A stretch of DNA of 64,000 nt from CALWPV01 sp045632125 (GCA_045632125.1 JAZQWC010000008.1:36052-100051), one strand, 5' to 3'. Positions 15,174 to 24,369 are shown, counted from the first letter of the stretch. Made by a program: numbers and translations. Notes: generated from the letters alone by a model not told the origin.

Positions 15174-17952
15174 GACTCTGACAAGAAAAATACAGTTGTG
15201 GTTCAGCTTTCTGTTGTGCAGTGCCATGCTGATTACCATGATGGGTACGGTTCATGCCGAAGAAACGAAAACCATACATATTGAAACTGCGGAAGATTTT
15301 TTGACATTTGCAAAGGAATGCCGCATGGATACCTACAGTTTCAATCTGGTGGTGGAGTTGGAAGATGATATCGACCTGACCGATCAGGATTTCGAAGCGA
15401 TCCCTAGTTTTGCCGGCGAATTTCGCGGCAATGGACATACGATCCGCGGTCTTAATATTGAGACAGAGGGTTCTATACAGGGACTGTTCCGCTATGTACG
15501 CCTGGGAGCTACTATTCAGGATCTAAATTTGGAAGGAAACATTGCTCCGAAGGGCAGCCGCAGCTATGTGGGCAGTTTGGCAGGACAAAATGCCGGTACC
15601 ATTGTCAACTGCAGCTTTAGCGGCAGTGTTTCAGGCAGCACTCATGTGGGCGGCCTTGTGGGACACAACCAGCTGACTGGCCTGATGGAAACTTGCACGG
15701 TGAGCGGTCAGATCAACGGCCAGCATTTTGTTGGCGGCTTGGCCGGCGATAATAATGGTGTAATTCGTGAATGCTTGAATGAAGCATCGATCAATATCAC
15801 GGTGCAGGAAAATGCTGTGGAGCTGAGGGATGTTTCTTTGGATTCGGTGTTGGAGTCCGAATCGGCCGTAACCGTGACGGATGTAGGTGGTATTACCGGT
15901 ACGAATATTGGGGTAATCCGCGAGTGCGAGAACACGGGCAATGTTGGATATTCCAAAATCGGCTATAATATGGGCGGTATCGCGGGCTCACAGTCGGGCT
16001 ATATCGTGGACTGTGTGAACCACGGTGAAATTATGGGCCGCAAAGAAGTGGGCGGTATTGTGGGCCAAATGGAGCCCACGATGCAGATGAAGTTTGATGA
16101 AGATACGCTTCAAAAGCTGGAAAAAGAGATGGATACCATGATGGGAATGGCCGGGCAGACCATGTCTTTTGGCGGTGTAGGCTTGGATGTTCAAATTGAG
16201 GATCTGGAACAGCAGGTGAAGGATGCGGAAAAGGCGTTGACGCAGATGATCGAAGAGGCGGAACTGCCGGAAAATTTGGAAAATATTGAACTGCCGGAGC
16301 TGGGTGATTTGGAACTGCCGGATAACCTGGGAGATTTAAAATTGCCTGAAATAGGAGATTTGGAGCTGCCTGAAATAGGGGATTTGGAGCTGCCGGAAGC
16401 GGGAGAGCTGCCGCTACCCGATGAAGATAGCCTGGATGCGGCAAAAAATAATCTAAGCAGCAGCATTGGTATGATTTCAGGCACGATGAGTGATATGCTG
16501 TCGTCGGCTCAGGGGACTTTAGGTTCGATCAATTCCAGCATGCAGGCCATGTCAAATCAGATGAGTGTGATTGGCAATATTATAAAAAATGCCGATGAAG
16601 ATCTTGGAGGCAATATTTCTGATGTGTCCGATGTGGATACAGAGGAGGAAACCGGCAGTAAGGTGGATAAATGCGAAAACTATGGAGCGGTGACCGGCGA
16701 TGCCAATGTAGGCGGCATTGTGGGTGCCATATCCTTTGAAAGCAGCCTGGATCCGGAACTGGATGTCACGATTTTGGGTAATTTCTCTTTGAATTTCGAA
16801 GGTGAAGTGCGTTCGGTGGTTCGGGGGAGCCAAAACTACGCGCCGGTTACAGTATATAAGCAAAATGGCGGCGGCATTGCCGGACGGATGAACATGGGTC
16901 TGGTACGAGAGTGCGAAAACCGCGGAGCTTTGGAAGGTGAAACTGCCACTTATGTGGGCGGCATTACCGGCCGAGCCGATGGAGGCTTTATTCGCAATAA
17001 CATAACAAGGTGCACGCTTTCCGGTGCTGACTATGTGGGCGGTGTTGCCGGCACAGCGGTGGTGGTATCAGGCTGCAGCAGTATGACGTTGTTTGGCGGC
17101 AGTGCCGAAAAGATCGGCGGCGTGCTGGGAAGCATCGATGAAGTTACAGAGGATATTGCGGATAATTATTATTTACCTGTGGAATTGGATATGGGCGGCA
17201 TCGACGGCATCAGTTACGAGGGCAGTGCCCAGCCTTTGAGTGCAGCAGAGTTTTTCGGGCAAGAGCAATTGCCGAAGGATTTTGGTCAGATCACAGTTCG
17301 ATTCATCTTCGAGGATGACAGTGAAGAAATCGTGAAGGTGGATTATGGTAAGGAACTGCGAAGCGATAAGATCCCGGCTGTGCCGGAAAAGGATGGAGCG
17401 TCCGGCCGATGGGATGGCATTGAGGAAATGGATCTATCGGCTCTGTATTTTGACGTGACATTGAAGGCGACCTATGATGCATATGAGAAGGTAATTGCGG
17501 CCGCGGCGCTGCGCGCCGATGGCAGAGCAATTCTGCTGGCGGGCAGTGAATTTGGCAAGGATGCGCTGCTGGAAATAGAGGAACTGACAGCCGGACCGGT
17601 ATCGGTGGATGAACAGGAAACTACTTTGGAAGCCTGGCGTTTTGTCATGACCTCTATGGGCGAAACGGCGAAGCTACGGTATCTTCCTCCAGATGAGTAT
17701 GAAGCAGAGCAGCTGGCCGACGATGAGGCAAGGATCATGGTACGGGATACTGCCGGTTCCTGGCGAGATGTTTCCTACACCGTGGAAGGCAGCTATCTGA
17801 TTTTTGAAGTGGACCAGCAGGATGAGGGCTTTTGCTTAGTTGTACAGGAAGGAAATACCTGGCTGATGTACGTGCTGGTGAGCATCGGAGCCTTGGTGGT
17901 AGTGGAAACGGCCATCTTTGGCGCGATTTGGCTGCGACGTCGAAAAAGATGA
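15166..17952 (+). CDS. cell-surface GLUG-repeat protein with C-terminal membrane anchor
   Basis: 928 residues. A signal peptide (about 1-30, ending TVHA/EE) is followed by GLUG-type repeats such as VGGLVGHN, VGGLAGDN, VGGITGTN and GGIAGSQ (about residues 130-310). An acidic Leu/Pro-rich tandem repeat (ELPEIGDL-like, about 350-415) and an Ala/Ser-rich helical stretch follow, then a second GLUG set (GGIVGAIS, GGIAGRMN, VGGITGRAD, about 500-640), a C-terminal domain, and a final transmembrane helix ending RRRKR. AAGGAGG lies 8 nt before ATG 15166. It overlaps the MMPL gene, so the two are translationally coupled. GLUG repeats usually mark adhesin-like beta-helical surface proteins; the precise role is unknown. 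Confidence 0.85.
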   Translation: MRKTLTRKIQLWFSFLLCSAMLITMMGTVHAEETKTIHIETAEDFLTFAKECRMDTYSFNLVVELEDDIDLTDQDFEAIPSFAGEFRGNGHTIRGLNIETEGSIQGLFRYVRLGATIQDLNLEGNIAPKGSRSYVGSLAGQNAGTIVNCSFSGSVSGSTHVGGLVGHNQLTGLMETCTVSGQINGQHFVGGLAGDNNGVIRECLNEASINITVQENAVELRDVSLDSVLESESAVTVTDVGGITGTNIGVIRECENTGNVGYSKIGYNMGGIAGSQSGYIVDCVNHGEIMGRKEVGGIVGQMEPTMQMKFDEDTLQKLEKEMDTMMGMAGQTMSFGGVGLDVQIEDLEQQVKDAEKALTQMIEEAELPENLENIELPELGDLELPDNLGDLKLPEIGDLELPEIGDLELPEAGELPLPDEDSLDAAKNNLSSSIGMISGTMSDMLSSAQGTLGSINSSMQAMSNQMSVIGNIIKNADEDLGGNISDVSDVDTEEETGSKVDKCENYGAVTGDANVGGIVGAISFESSLDPELDVTILGNFSLNFEGEVRSVVRGSQNYAPVTVYKQNGGGIAGRMNMGLVRECENRGALEGETATYVGGITGRADGGFIRNNITRCTLSGADYVGGVAGTAVVVSGCSSMTLFGGSAEKIGGVLGSIDEVTEDIADNYYLPVELDMGGIDGISYEGSAQPLSAAEFFGQEQLPKDFGQITVRFIFEDDSEEIVKVDYGKELRSDKIPAVPEKDGASGRWDGIEEMDLSALYFDVTLKATYDAYEKVIAAAALRADGRAILLAGSEFGKDALLEIEELTAGPVSVDEQETTLEAWRFVMTSMGETAKLRYLPPDEYEAEQLADDEARIMVRDTAGSWRDVSYTVEGSYLIFEVDQQDEGFCLVVQEGNTWLMYVLVSIGALVVVETAIFGAIWLRRRKR

Positions 17953-17983
17953 TTTTATATTACAATATGAAACAAACAAAAAA

Positions 17984-18014
17984 GGAGCTCAGGCACAGGC
18001 CTGAGCTCCTTTTT
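17984..18014 (+). terminator. terminator of the MMPL-GLUG operon
   Basis: GGAGCTCAGGC and GCCTGAGCTCC form a perfect 11-bp stem with a 4-nt loop, followed by five T and preceded by A-rich sequence. Confidence 0.92.
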
Positions 18015-18140
18015 GGAAAAAATACACTAACTACATCCACTATCTTATCAAAAACTAAAATAAAAGTCTAGTCTTTTTTTATTTTTCTGTTACAATGTAT
18101 TCATGGTTGCTTTTTGCGTTGCAAGCTAAGGAGATTTACC

Positions 18141-20309
18141 ATGAAACCAATCGAAAGAGATGAGAATCAGTACCTGCAGAAAACCATGGACATTATCCAT
18201 GGTAACATTGCACACTATGAACAGCGTGTAGTGGAAGTCAAGCAGGAAACCGACGAGCTCAACGATAAGATCACGCCCCGTGATCGTGAGCTCAACAGCC
18301 AGATGTTCATTCAGCTGTCCATTAGTACGGCGATGCTGGAACATGTGAGCAACGAGCTGCGTAAGAACAAGGCCGCAGCGGATAAGGCCTACTTTGGTCG
18401 TATCGACTATCAGGAAACCAAGAGCAAACTGGAAGAGAGTTTGTACATCGGTAAGAACGGCGTGCAGACACTAAGCGGTGACATTGTGATCGTGGATTGG
18501 CGTGCACCGGTGTCTGCCGTATACTATGAAAATGAGAACGGTCCCGGGTCTTATGCGGTGCCCGAGAGCGATCCCATGGAGATCGAGCTGTTTTTGAAGC
18601 GTACCTTCGATATCGAAAACGGCGTGATGAACGGCTACTATGACAGTGATGTGGCTTCCAACGACCAGCTGCTGGTCAAGTATCTGGCTAAAAACAAAGA
18701 TGTGGTACTGGGCGATATCATTGCTACCATCCAAAAGGAACAGAACCAGATCATCCGCGACATTCCCTTTAAGAGCATGATCGTACAGGGAGTGGCGGGC
18801 AGCGGCAAGACCACCGTGGCCATGCACCGTATTTCTCATATTTTGTATAACTATGAAAAACGGTACGCTCCGGAGGATTTCTGCATCATCGGTAGTAACG
18901 ATATGTTGTTGAACTACATCACCAGCGGTCTGCCGGAACTGGACGTCAAAGGCATTAAGCAGCGTCGTATGGATGAATTCCTAAAGGAACAGTTATACGA
19001 GGATTGGAAGAAAAAATACAAGTTAATTCCGGCGAAAGCTGAGCATTCCTGGAAGTGCCGCATGGATTATGTGCGGGTGCTGGACAGTTACCTGCAAAAT
19101 GTGTGGCTCAAGCTGTTGAAGCCGCGTACCATTAAGGATAGCGAGATCGGCGTGATTTTGAGCCGTGACCAGATGTACGATATTCTGCGGTTCCGCCGCG
19201 ATTGGTCGCTGAAGCGCATCGAGGTGATGCTGAATGAAACGATTCAGCGACGCATTAAGCTGCTCACCGACTACACTGTGGATGACGATGAATATCAGTT
19301 TTATCGGGCGCTGAAAAAGCGTAAATTGAAGGAATATAAGAATTATTTTAAGGTTACGAAAGAATGGTTCGGCTGTTTGGAGACCTACCAACGCTTCGTG
19401 AAGCTTTATGCCGACAAGTATGGCATTGATGCGGCGGAAACTCTGGATAACATCGAGCGGGGGCGTCTGGATGTGTATGATCTGGCTGCCATGGCAGTGG
19501 TACGCCGCTGGATCAGCGAAGATATGCTGCCCAACACCTTCGGGCAGATCATCATTGACGAGGCCCAGGACTTCGGTGAAATGATCTACTACGTGCTCAA
19601 GCGCCTGCAGCCCGGCTGCTACTTCACCATCATGGGCGATGTATCTCAGAACATTCATTATGAAATGGGCATGAATGACTGGGAGCCCCTGCGGGAGTTC
19701 GTGTTTAACGAAAAGAACGACAGCTTCCAGATCCTGGCCAAGAGCTATCGAAATACCATCGAGATCTCCGAATATGCCGGTCGTGTGCTGGAAAAGGCTT
19801 CGGCCGGTGCTTATAAGATCCAGCCGGTAATCCGCCACGGTACGCCGGTTTCGGAATATCAGTTGGCCGAAGAGGAGCTGCTGCCGCAGGCAGCAAAACT
19901 TTCGACAGACCTGCAGGAAAGGGGTTTTCATACGGTGGCGGTGATCTGCCGCACACAGGAGGAAGCCGACAAGGTTCAAAAAGGCCTCGAGAAGTTAGGC
20001 GTTACCACCACCGGCAGCAAAGCTGCGAAAGAGAAAGTGGTGGATAATAAAGAAGCCATTGCCGAAGGAAAGGCGACGGCAGAGTCGCTGGCGGAAAACA
20101 CCGATGCGGAGTTTCAGCAGGGCGTTATGGTGCTGCCCATCGAGCTCACTAAAGGTTTGGAATTTGATGCGGTGCTGCTGTGGAAGCCGGATGAAGCTCA
20201 CTACGGCGATAATCCTAAGGAAGCCAAGCTTTTATATGTAGCCATTACCCGTGCATTGCATGAACTGCATATGCTGACGAGCGAAGGACTGACAAGCCTG
20301 TTGGACTGA
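18141..20309 (+). CDS. helD: HelD-type UvrD/Rep superfamily ATPase
   Basis: 722 residues. An N-terminal coiled arm (about 10-90) precedes VIVDWRAPVSAVYY, a stretch typical of HelD. Helicase motifs follow: Walker A GVAGSGKTTVAMHR (about 217-230), IIIDEAQDFGEMIYYVLKRL for Walker B, then GDVSQNI, and in the C-terminal part TKGLEFDAVLLWKP and YVAITRA. HelD proteins bind and recycle stalled RNA polymerase, and some confer rifampicin tolerance. The start is ATG 18141 with AAGGAG 7 nt upstream; an ATG 27 nt earlier has no binding site. Monocistronic, convergent with the gene at 20625 across the repeat array. Confidence 0.9.
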   Translation: MKPIERDENQYLQKTMDIIHGNIAHYEQRVVEVKQETDELNDKITPRDRELNSQMFIQLSISTAMLEHVSNELRKNKAAADKAYFGRIDYQETKSKLEESLYIGKNGVQTLSGDIVIVDWRAPVSAVYYENENGPGSYAVPESDPMEIELFLKRTFDIENGVMNGYYDSDVASNDQLLVKYLAKNKDVVLGDIIATIQKEQNQIIRDIPFKSMIVQGVAGSGKTTVAMHRISHILYNYEKRYAPEDFCIIGSNDMLLNYITSGLPELDVKGIKQRRMDEFLKEQLYEDWKKKYKLIPAKAEHSWKCRMDYVRVLDSYLQNVWLKLLKPRTIKDSEIGVILSRDQMYDILRFRRDWSLKRIEVMLNETIQRRIKLLTDYTVDDDEYQFYRALKKRKLKEYKNYFKVTKEWFGCLETYQRFVKLYADKYGIDAAETLDNIERGRLDVYDLAAMAVVRRWISEDMLPNTFGQIIIDEAQDFGEMIYYVLKRLQPGCYFTIMGDVSQNIHYEMGMNDWEPLREFVFNEKNDSFQILAKSYRNTIEISEYAGRVLEKASAGAYKIQPVIRHGTPVSEYQLAEEELLPQAAKLSTDLQERGFHTVAVICRTQEEADKVQKGLEKLGVTTTGSKAAKEKVVDNKEAIAEGKATAESLAENTDAEFQQGVMVLPIELTKGLEFDAVLLWKPDEAHYGDNPKEAKLLYVAITRALHELHMLTSEGLTSLLD

Positions 20310-20360
20310 GTGGGATTTGAACTCTATTTGGGGCTTGCTATGTAAGCAGATTTATAATGT

Positions 20361-20603
20361 TCAGTTACAAAATCCAAAAATAGAAAAATAACTGAAAATG
20401 GTCAGTTACACTTTGAAAAACTACAGAGTGTAACTGATTTTTTTCAGTTATAGAGCATAAACTAAGGAATTGTAACTGAAAAAATCAGTTATCCACAGTA
20501 AAAAAAGCATATCTAACTGAACAAAATCAGTTAAATATGCTTTTTTGTACTTGTTTGACTGAACAAAATCAGTTATTTTTTGAAAAATGAAAAATGTAAC
20601 TGA
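20361..20603. repeat. array of twelve TAACTGA/TCAGTTA half-sites forming five inverted pairs
   Basis: The intergenic region 20310-20624, between convergent genes, has no ORF but holds this array. Pairs of TAACTGA and TCAGTTA lie at 20389/20402, 20431/20444, 20473/20485, 20514/20527 and 20556/20569 (the last starts TGACTGA), with spacers of 6, 6, 5, 6 and 6 nt. Unpaired half-sites flank it at 20361 and 20597. The fourth pair extends into a 20-bp stem (AAAAAAGCATAT ... ATATGCTTTTTT) that could act as a terminator in both directions. Neighbouring half-sites can also pair differently (TCAGTTACACT at 20402 with AGTGTAACTGA near 20427). A perfect DnaA-box word TTATCCACA lies at 20489-20497. Confidence 0.9.
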
Positions 20604-20624
20604 ATGAACCTATAGGGAGATCAA

Positions 20625-21404
20625 TTAAAATTCAATCGTTGCAGTATGCGGTCTGTGATCGCTGGCGACGATGGCGGGTACATCGGCCTTTACGAATTTC
20701 ACGGGACCGGCGCACATAATGTAATCGATCTTGATATTGGGAGCTTCGGAGGGGAAGGATTTGATCTCAGGATCCATCAGAGCAGCGGCATCCTGATAAT
20801 GATCAAACAAGGGAGCGATGGTCTCGCTGTCGGGAGTCAGGTTAAAGTCACCCATCAAAATGGTGGCCTGACCGGGAGCCAGCTGGTCGATGGCAGTCTG
20901 TACGGCGTTGGTAGCCTCGCTGCGATTCAGACCCATATGAGTTACCAGAACGGTAAGAGGCTTCACTTCTCCGGTGGTCTCATCCGGAACTTCAATAACG
21001 GCTTTGATCATGCAGCGGGTCTCAAACCATTTGCCATCGGGCTCTTTTTCCACCGGATCGGGAACCATGATGGTTTCGATGCTGCGGAAAGGATATTTAG
21101 AGATCAGTCCATTGCCGTAACGACCCTGACCTTTAATGTCAATGGCATGACCAAAATGATAATATTCAAAACCAACAGCTTCAGCCAGAGCCTTAGCTTG
21201 AGGAATAAAACAAGGATCCTCAATGCCGGGAATTACATCACGAACTTCATTCAAACCAACGATCACAGCACCTTGATCGCGGATCACCTGAGCCATCAAA
21301 GGCAGATTGATGAGTTCAAAATCAGAATATTTGCCGGGCTCAGCCATGCGTTTTTTGTAATCAACGCCATGCTGGATATTAAATGTCATAATTGGAAGCT
21401 GCAT
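20625..21404 (-). CDS. endonuclease/exonuclease/phosphatase-fold hydrolase
   Basis: 259 residues of the EEP superfamily (Mg2+-dependent phosphodiesterases such as AP endonuclease, DNase I and sphingomyelinase). Visible catalytic motifs are MTFNIQHGVD near the N-terminus, VGLNEVRDV (metal-binding Glu), VLVTHMGLNRSE, ILMGDFNLTPDS and the C-terminal VASDHRPHTATIEF with the catalytic Asp-His. No signal peptide, so cytoplasmic. AAGGAGATATACTT precedes the ATG. The substrate (nucleic acid, phospholipid or sugar phosphate) cannot be told. The leader contains a small hairpin (CGGCAC/GTGCCG, about 21433-21452). Confidence 0.87.
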   Translation of the reverse strand: MQLPIMTFNIQHGVDYKKRMAEPGKYSDFELINLPLMAQVIRDQGAVIVGLNEVRDVIPGIEDPCFIPQAKALAEAVGFEYYHFGHAIDIKGQGRYGNGLISKYPFRSIETIMVPDPVEKEPDGKWFETRCMIKAVIEVPDETTGEVKPLTVLVTHMGLNRSEATNAVQTAIDQLAPGQATILMGDFNLTPDSETIAPLFDHYQDAAALMDPEIKSFPSEAPNIKIDYIMCAGPVKFVKADVPAIVASDHRPHTATIEF

Positions 21405-21523
21405 AAGTATATCTCCTTAATCAAAATAATATGTCGGCACTCAGGCTGTGCCGCAAAAGTTAACTCTATTATGCACTATTTTTTAGCAAAAAGGAAGATT
21501 TTTCTTAAAAAAATTAATGCTGA

Positions 21524-21552
21524 TTGACAAGAAGAGTAAATAAGAGTATAGT
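21524..21552 (+). promoter_or_regulatory. sigma-A promoter of the phosphatidyltransferase operon
   Basis: TTGACA (21524-21529), 17-bp spacer, TATAGT (21547-21552). The leader to the ATG at 21670 is about 110 nt and holds no clear structure. Confidence 0.8.
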
Positions 21553-21669
21553 TTAACGTGGAGTTATTTTCGGTGTTTGTGAGAGTGAAAGCGGGTGCAG
21601 GGCATAGTATATTTGCTGGGTACTTGCGTGAAGGCCGAAATAAAATGTTCGATCAAGGAGTATTCCAAA

Positions 21670-22281
21670 ATGAGATTCACTAAAAAAGAAATCTTTAACA
21701 TTCCCAATATCATGGGGTATGTGCGGATTCTTTTGATTCCGGTTTTTGTTACGCTGTTTGTAAAAGGCTTTTATACCTGGGCCTTGATTGCCCTGGCAGC
21801 CAATATTATGACTGACTTTTTCGATGGCATCGTAGCCCGTAAGTTTAACCAAATCACCGAACTGGGAAAGTTTATCGATCCATTGGCCGATAAGCTGAGT
21901 CAGGCCGCAGTCGTGGTTTTGCTGGCATTCACCTATCCTTTGTTATGGCCTGTATTCATTATTGAGTTCATCAAAGAAAACACCATGCTCTTCGGCGGCG
22001 GTTATATTTTCAAAAAGAAGGGCCGCAAACTGAATGGTGCAAAATGGTACGGGAAGGTTGGTACGGCCATCACCGATTTTGGCCTGTTCTTCCTGCTGGC
22101 CTGTCCGCAGATTTCAAAAGCTTGGGCCAATGGACTCATCATCTTTATTGGCGCTTGCATGATCTTGACTCTGGCCCTTTATTTGGGTGAGTTCCGCCGC
22201 ATGTGGAAAATGCCTGCGCTGAATACAGAAACAAACTCTGAAACGATACATAGCAAAGCCGCGGTAAAAACGGCGCGCTGA
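21670..22281 (+). CDS. CDP-alcohol phosphatidyltransferase (PgsA-like)
   Basis: 203 residues. The family motif D-x2-D-G-x2-A-R-x8-G-x3-D-x3-D is fully present as DFFDGIVARKFNQITELGKF followed by IDPLAD. Several transmembrane helices surround it. The N-terminal FNIPNIMGYVRILLIPVFV is typical of phosphatidylglycerophosphate synthases. AAGGAG lies 9 nt before ATG 21670; an in-frame upstream ATG at 21595 would add 25 unsupported residues. It is the first gene of an apparent operon with the RluA fusion 3 bp downstream. Synthase for PG-P is most likely, but related CDP-alcohol substrates cannot be excluded. Confidence 0.87.
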   Translation: MRFTKKEIFNIPNIMGYVRILLIPVFVTLFVKGFYTWALIALAANIMTDFFDGIVARKFNQITELGKFIDPLADKLSQAAVVVLLAFTYPLLWPVFIIEFIKENTMLFGGGYIFKKKGRKLNGAKWYGKVGTAITDFGLFFLLACPQISKAWANGLIIFIGACMILTLALYLGEFRRMWKMPALNTETNSETIHSKAAVKTAR

Positions 22282-22284
22282 TCC

Positions 22285-24054
22285 ATGGACAAGATCTTAA
22301 CCTACATAGCCGCAGAAGCAGATGATGGTCAAACATTAGGTACCGTACTGCGCAGCGGCCTCGGTCTAACAGCTCGCCAGGTCAAACAGGTCAAATTCCT
22401 GCCCGACGGCCTGTTCATCAACGGTGAACGCTTTCGGGACGGCCGCCTCGTTACCACCCGCACGATCGTGCGGAAAGATGACCATATTCGTGTCAAGTTT
22501 CAGGAAAAACCGGAAACAGTGGTACCGTTTGCGGGAGAACTAGCTATTGTATATGAAGACGAAGATATTGTATTTATCAATAAGCCCGCAGGTCTGGTGG
22601 CGCATCCGGCCCACGGGCACTTTTTCGATACACTGGCAAATCGGTTAGCGGCTCGGTATGAGGAACCGGCGCGATTGATTGGACGCTTAGATAAAGATAC
22701 CTCCGGCCTGATTGGAGCCGCTCGAAACAGCGTGTCGGCAACCCGGATGGAGGATCAACGTAAAGATAAAACCCTGTCCAGAGAGTATTTGGCGCTGGTA
22801 CAAGGGAAATTACAAGGTAAAGGCCGTGTGGAAGCTCCTTTGGCAGAACAGCGGAATACCTTAATGAAAATGGTGGTGGATCCGGCAGGGAAGCCGGCCA
22901 TTACCGATTATAAAGTATGGCACAGCTGGCAGGATTGTTCGTTGGTATGGCTGCGACTGCAGACCGGACGAACTCACCAGATCCGTGTGCACATGTCTCA
23001 TATAGGTCACCCTCTTTTAGGAGACAGTCTGTATGGTGAAGGTGCAGCGGAGGGCATGACGAGGGCTGCCCTGCATAGCTGGCGTATACGTGCGAAACAG
23101 CCTTTTACCGGTGCGGCGCTGGAAATTACGGTGCTGCCTCCGGACGATATGAAAGCAAGATGGGAGATTGAGATTATGAACGAATTAAGAGAGTACATGG
23201 AGCGACTGACTTTTCCGCCCGAGGCGGTGGAGGCACTGCTGCCTCAGATGAATGCTGAGATCGACGTGATCGCACAGAAATACATGGCCGAGGAACTGGA
23301 ATGGGGCGAGGCTCTGGAACAGGTGAAGGCTATGGGTGAGGGCGAGGGCTATGGCCGTCAGATGATGTTGTCGGTTGCTTGTATGCCGGAGCTGCGTCGC
23401 CGTTATGCTGAGGCCGGTTTGGATGATGAGCTGTTCTGGGGCATTATGATGGACCTGAAATACAAGCTCATGGAGTGTAAAAATGTAAAGGGCGAGTGGG
23501 GCAGTTTTGTGGCTCACTGGTTCGACTGGCATTATAAAATGAAACGGTTTGCGCTGGGCCGCCTGCAGTTTGAAGAGCGGGAGTGGAGCCCGGAGCAGTC
23601 CTATGAGAAGCATGGCGTTGTGATCAACAAAGGTGACATCGTAATTAATATGCATATTCCTTCGGCTGGTCCTTTGACCGAGGAGCTGCGTATGGATGCG
23701 TACCGCCGTGCGTATGAGTTTTTTGCTGATTGCTATCGTGACGGTAAGTTGGTGTTGGTGTGCAACTCTTGGCTGTTGGATCCGGAATATCAGACCTTCC
23801 TGCCGGAGACCTCCAATATTGTGGGCTTCCAGAAGGATTTTGAGATCCTGCATGTGGAGAAGAAGGAAAACTTTGGCGAGTCCTGGCGCATTTTCGGTAT
23901 GCCCGGAGATAAGGTAGTGAACCAGAGCAACGCGGCTGAATTGCCGAGGGACACCTCCATGCAGAGAGCCTTTGCGGACTTTCTGATTGGCGGCGGCAAA
24001 ACCGGTACTGCCTTTGGCGTGATCGTGTTCGATGGTAAGGAGATTTTGCGATGA
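22285..24054 (+). CDS. RluA-type pseudouridine synthase fused to GNAT-like acyltransferase
   Basis: 589 residues in two parts. Residues 1-~295 are an RluA-family rRNA/tRNA pseudouridine synthase: an S4-like N-terminus, DIVFINKPAGLVAHP, catalytic-Asp motif IGRLDKDTSGL, and LRLQTGRTHQIRVHMSHIGH. From residue ~298 a second domain begins MNELREYMERLTFPPEAVEA and resembles stand-alone acyltransferase-domain proteins (NAT_N/GNAT_C type) common in gut Clostridia. No stop separates them, although a possible internal start (ATG 23176 with GGGAG upstream) exists, so two overlapping products are possible. The gene lies 3 bp after pgsA and overlaps the next gene by 4 bp. Confidence 0.8.
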   Translation: MDKILTYIAAEADDGQTLGTVLRSGLGLTARQVKQVKFLPDGLFINGERFRDGRLVTTRTIVRKDDHIRVKFQEKPETVVPFAGELAIVYEDEDIVFINKPAGLVAHPAHGHFFDTLANRLAARYEEPARLIGRLDKDTSGLIGAARNSVSATRMEDQRKDKTLSREYLALVQGKLQGKGRVEAPLAEQRNTLMKMVVDPAGKPAITDYKVWHSWQDCSLVWLRLQTGRTHQIRVHMSHIGHPLLGDSLYGEGAAEGMTRAALHSWRIRAKQPFTGAALEITVLPPDDMKARWEIEIMNELREYMERLTFPPEAVEALLPQMNAEIDVIAQKYMAEELEWGEALEQVKAMGEGEGYGRQMMLSVACMPELRRRYAEAGLDDELFWGIMMDLKYKLMECKNVKGEWGSFVAHWFDWHYKMKRFALGRLQFEEREWSPEQSYEKHGVVINKGDIVINMHIPSAGPLTEELRMDAYRRAYEFFADCYRDGKLVLVCNSWLLDPEYQTFLPETSNIVGFQKDFEILHVEKKENFGESWRIFGMPGDKVVNQSNAAELPRDTSMQRAFADFLIGGGKTGTAFGVIVFDGKEILR

Positions 24055-24356
24055 TTTTTGCAATCGTTTTGTTGGTTGTAGGAGCAGCGCTGGCGGTGAT
24101 CGGGTTTAACCTGATGAAGCCGAAAAGCGGTGATGTTCCGGTGGGCGGCGGTGCGTATGTGAATGCCGGACCGGAGGAGCGTTCTGCTGCGGCCAAGGAA
24201 GCGGGCCGTATCATGCTGGGCATTGGCCTGATCATGGTAGTAGGCGGCATTGTGTGGCTGCTGACCAGAATTTTGATGGCGATCGCTGGTATTGTGCTGG
24301 TGGTCGGCGTGATCGCTGTGGCCTTGTATTTTGCCGGTTCTAAAAGGAAAAATTGA
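24051..24356 (+). CDS. small membrane protein of unknown function
   Basis: 101 residues with an N-terminal helix (about 1-20), a Gly-rich polar stretch (KSGDVPVGGGAYVNAGPEER), and two closely spaced hydrophobic helices (about 50-70 and 75-94) before a basic end SKRKN. Its ATG overlaps the stop of the RluA fusion (ATGA), so it is translationally coupled. GTAAGGAG lies inside the preceding gene at a suitable distance. No family recognised. Confidence 0.75.
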   Translation: MIFAIVLLVVGAALAVIGFNLMKPKSGDVPVGGGAYVNAGPEERSAAAKEAGRIMLGIGLIMVVGGIVWLLTRILMAIAGIVLVVGVIAVALYFAGSKRKN

Positions 24357-24369
24357 ATTTTGATAAAAG

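Noticed and set aside
20489..20497. Chromosomal origin of replication (perfect DnaA box)
   Set aside because: Only one exact box, no dnaA or dnaN, no AT-rich unwinding region clearly associated; noted as part of the repeat array only.
20361..20603. CRISPR array
   Set aside because: The repeats are 7-bp inverted half-sites with 5-6 nt spacers, not 23-40 bp direct repeats with unique spacers, and no cas genes are present.
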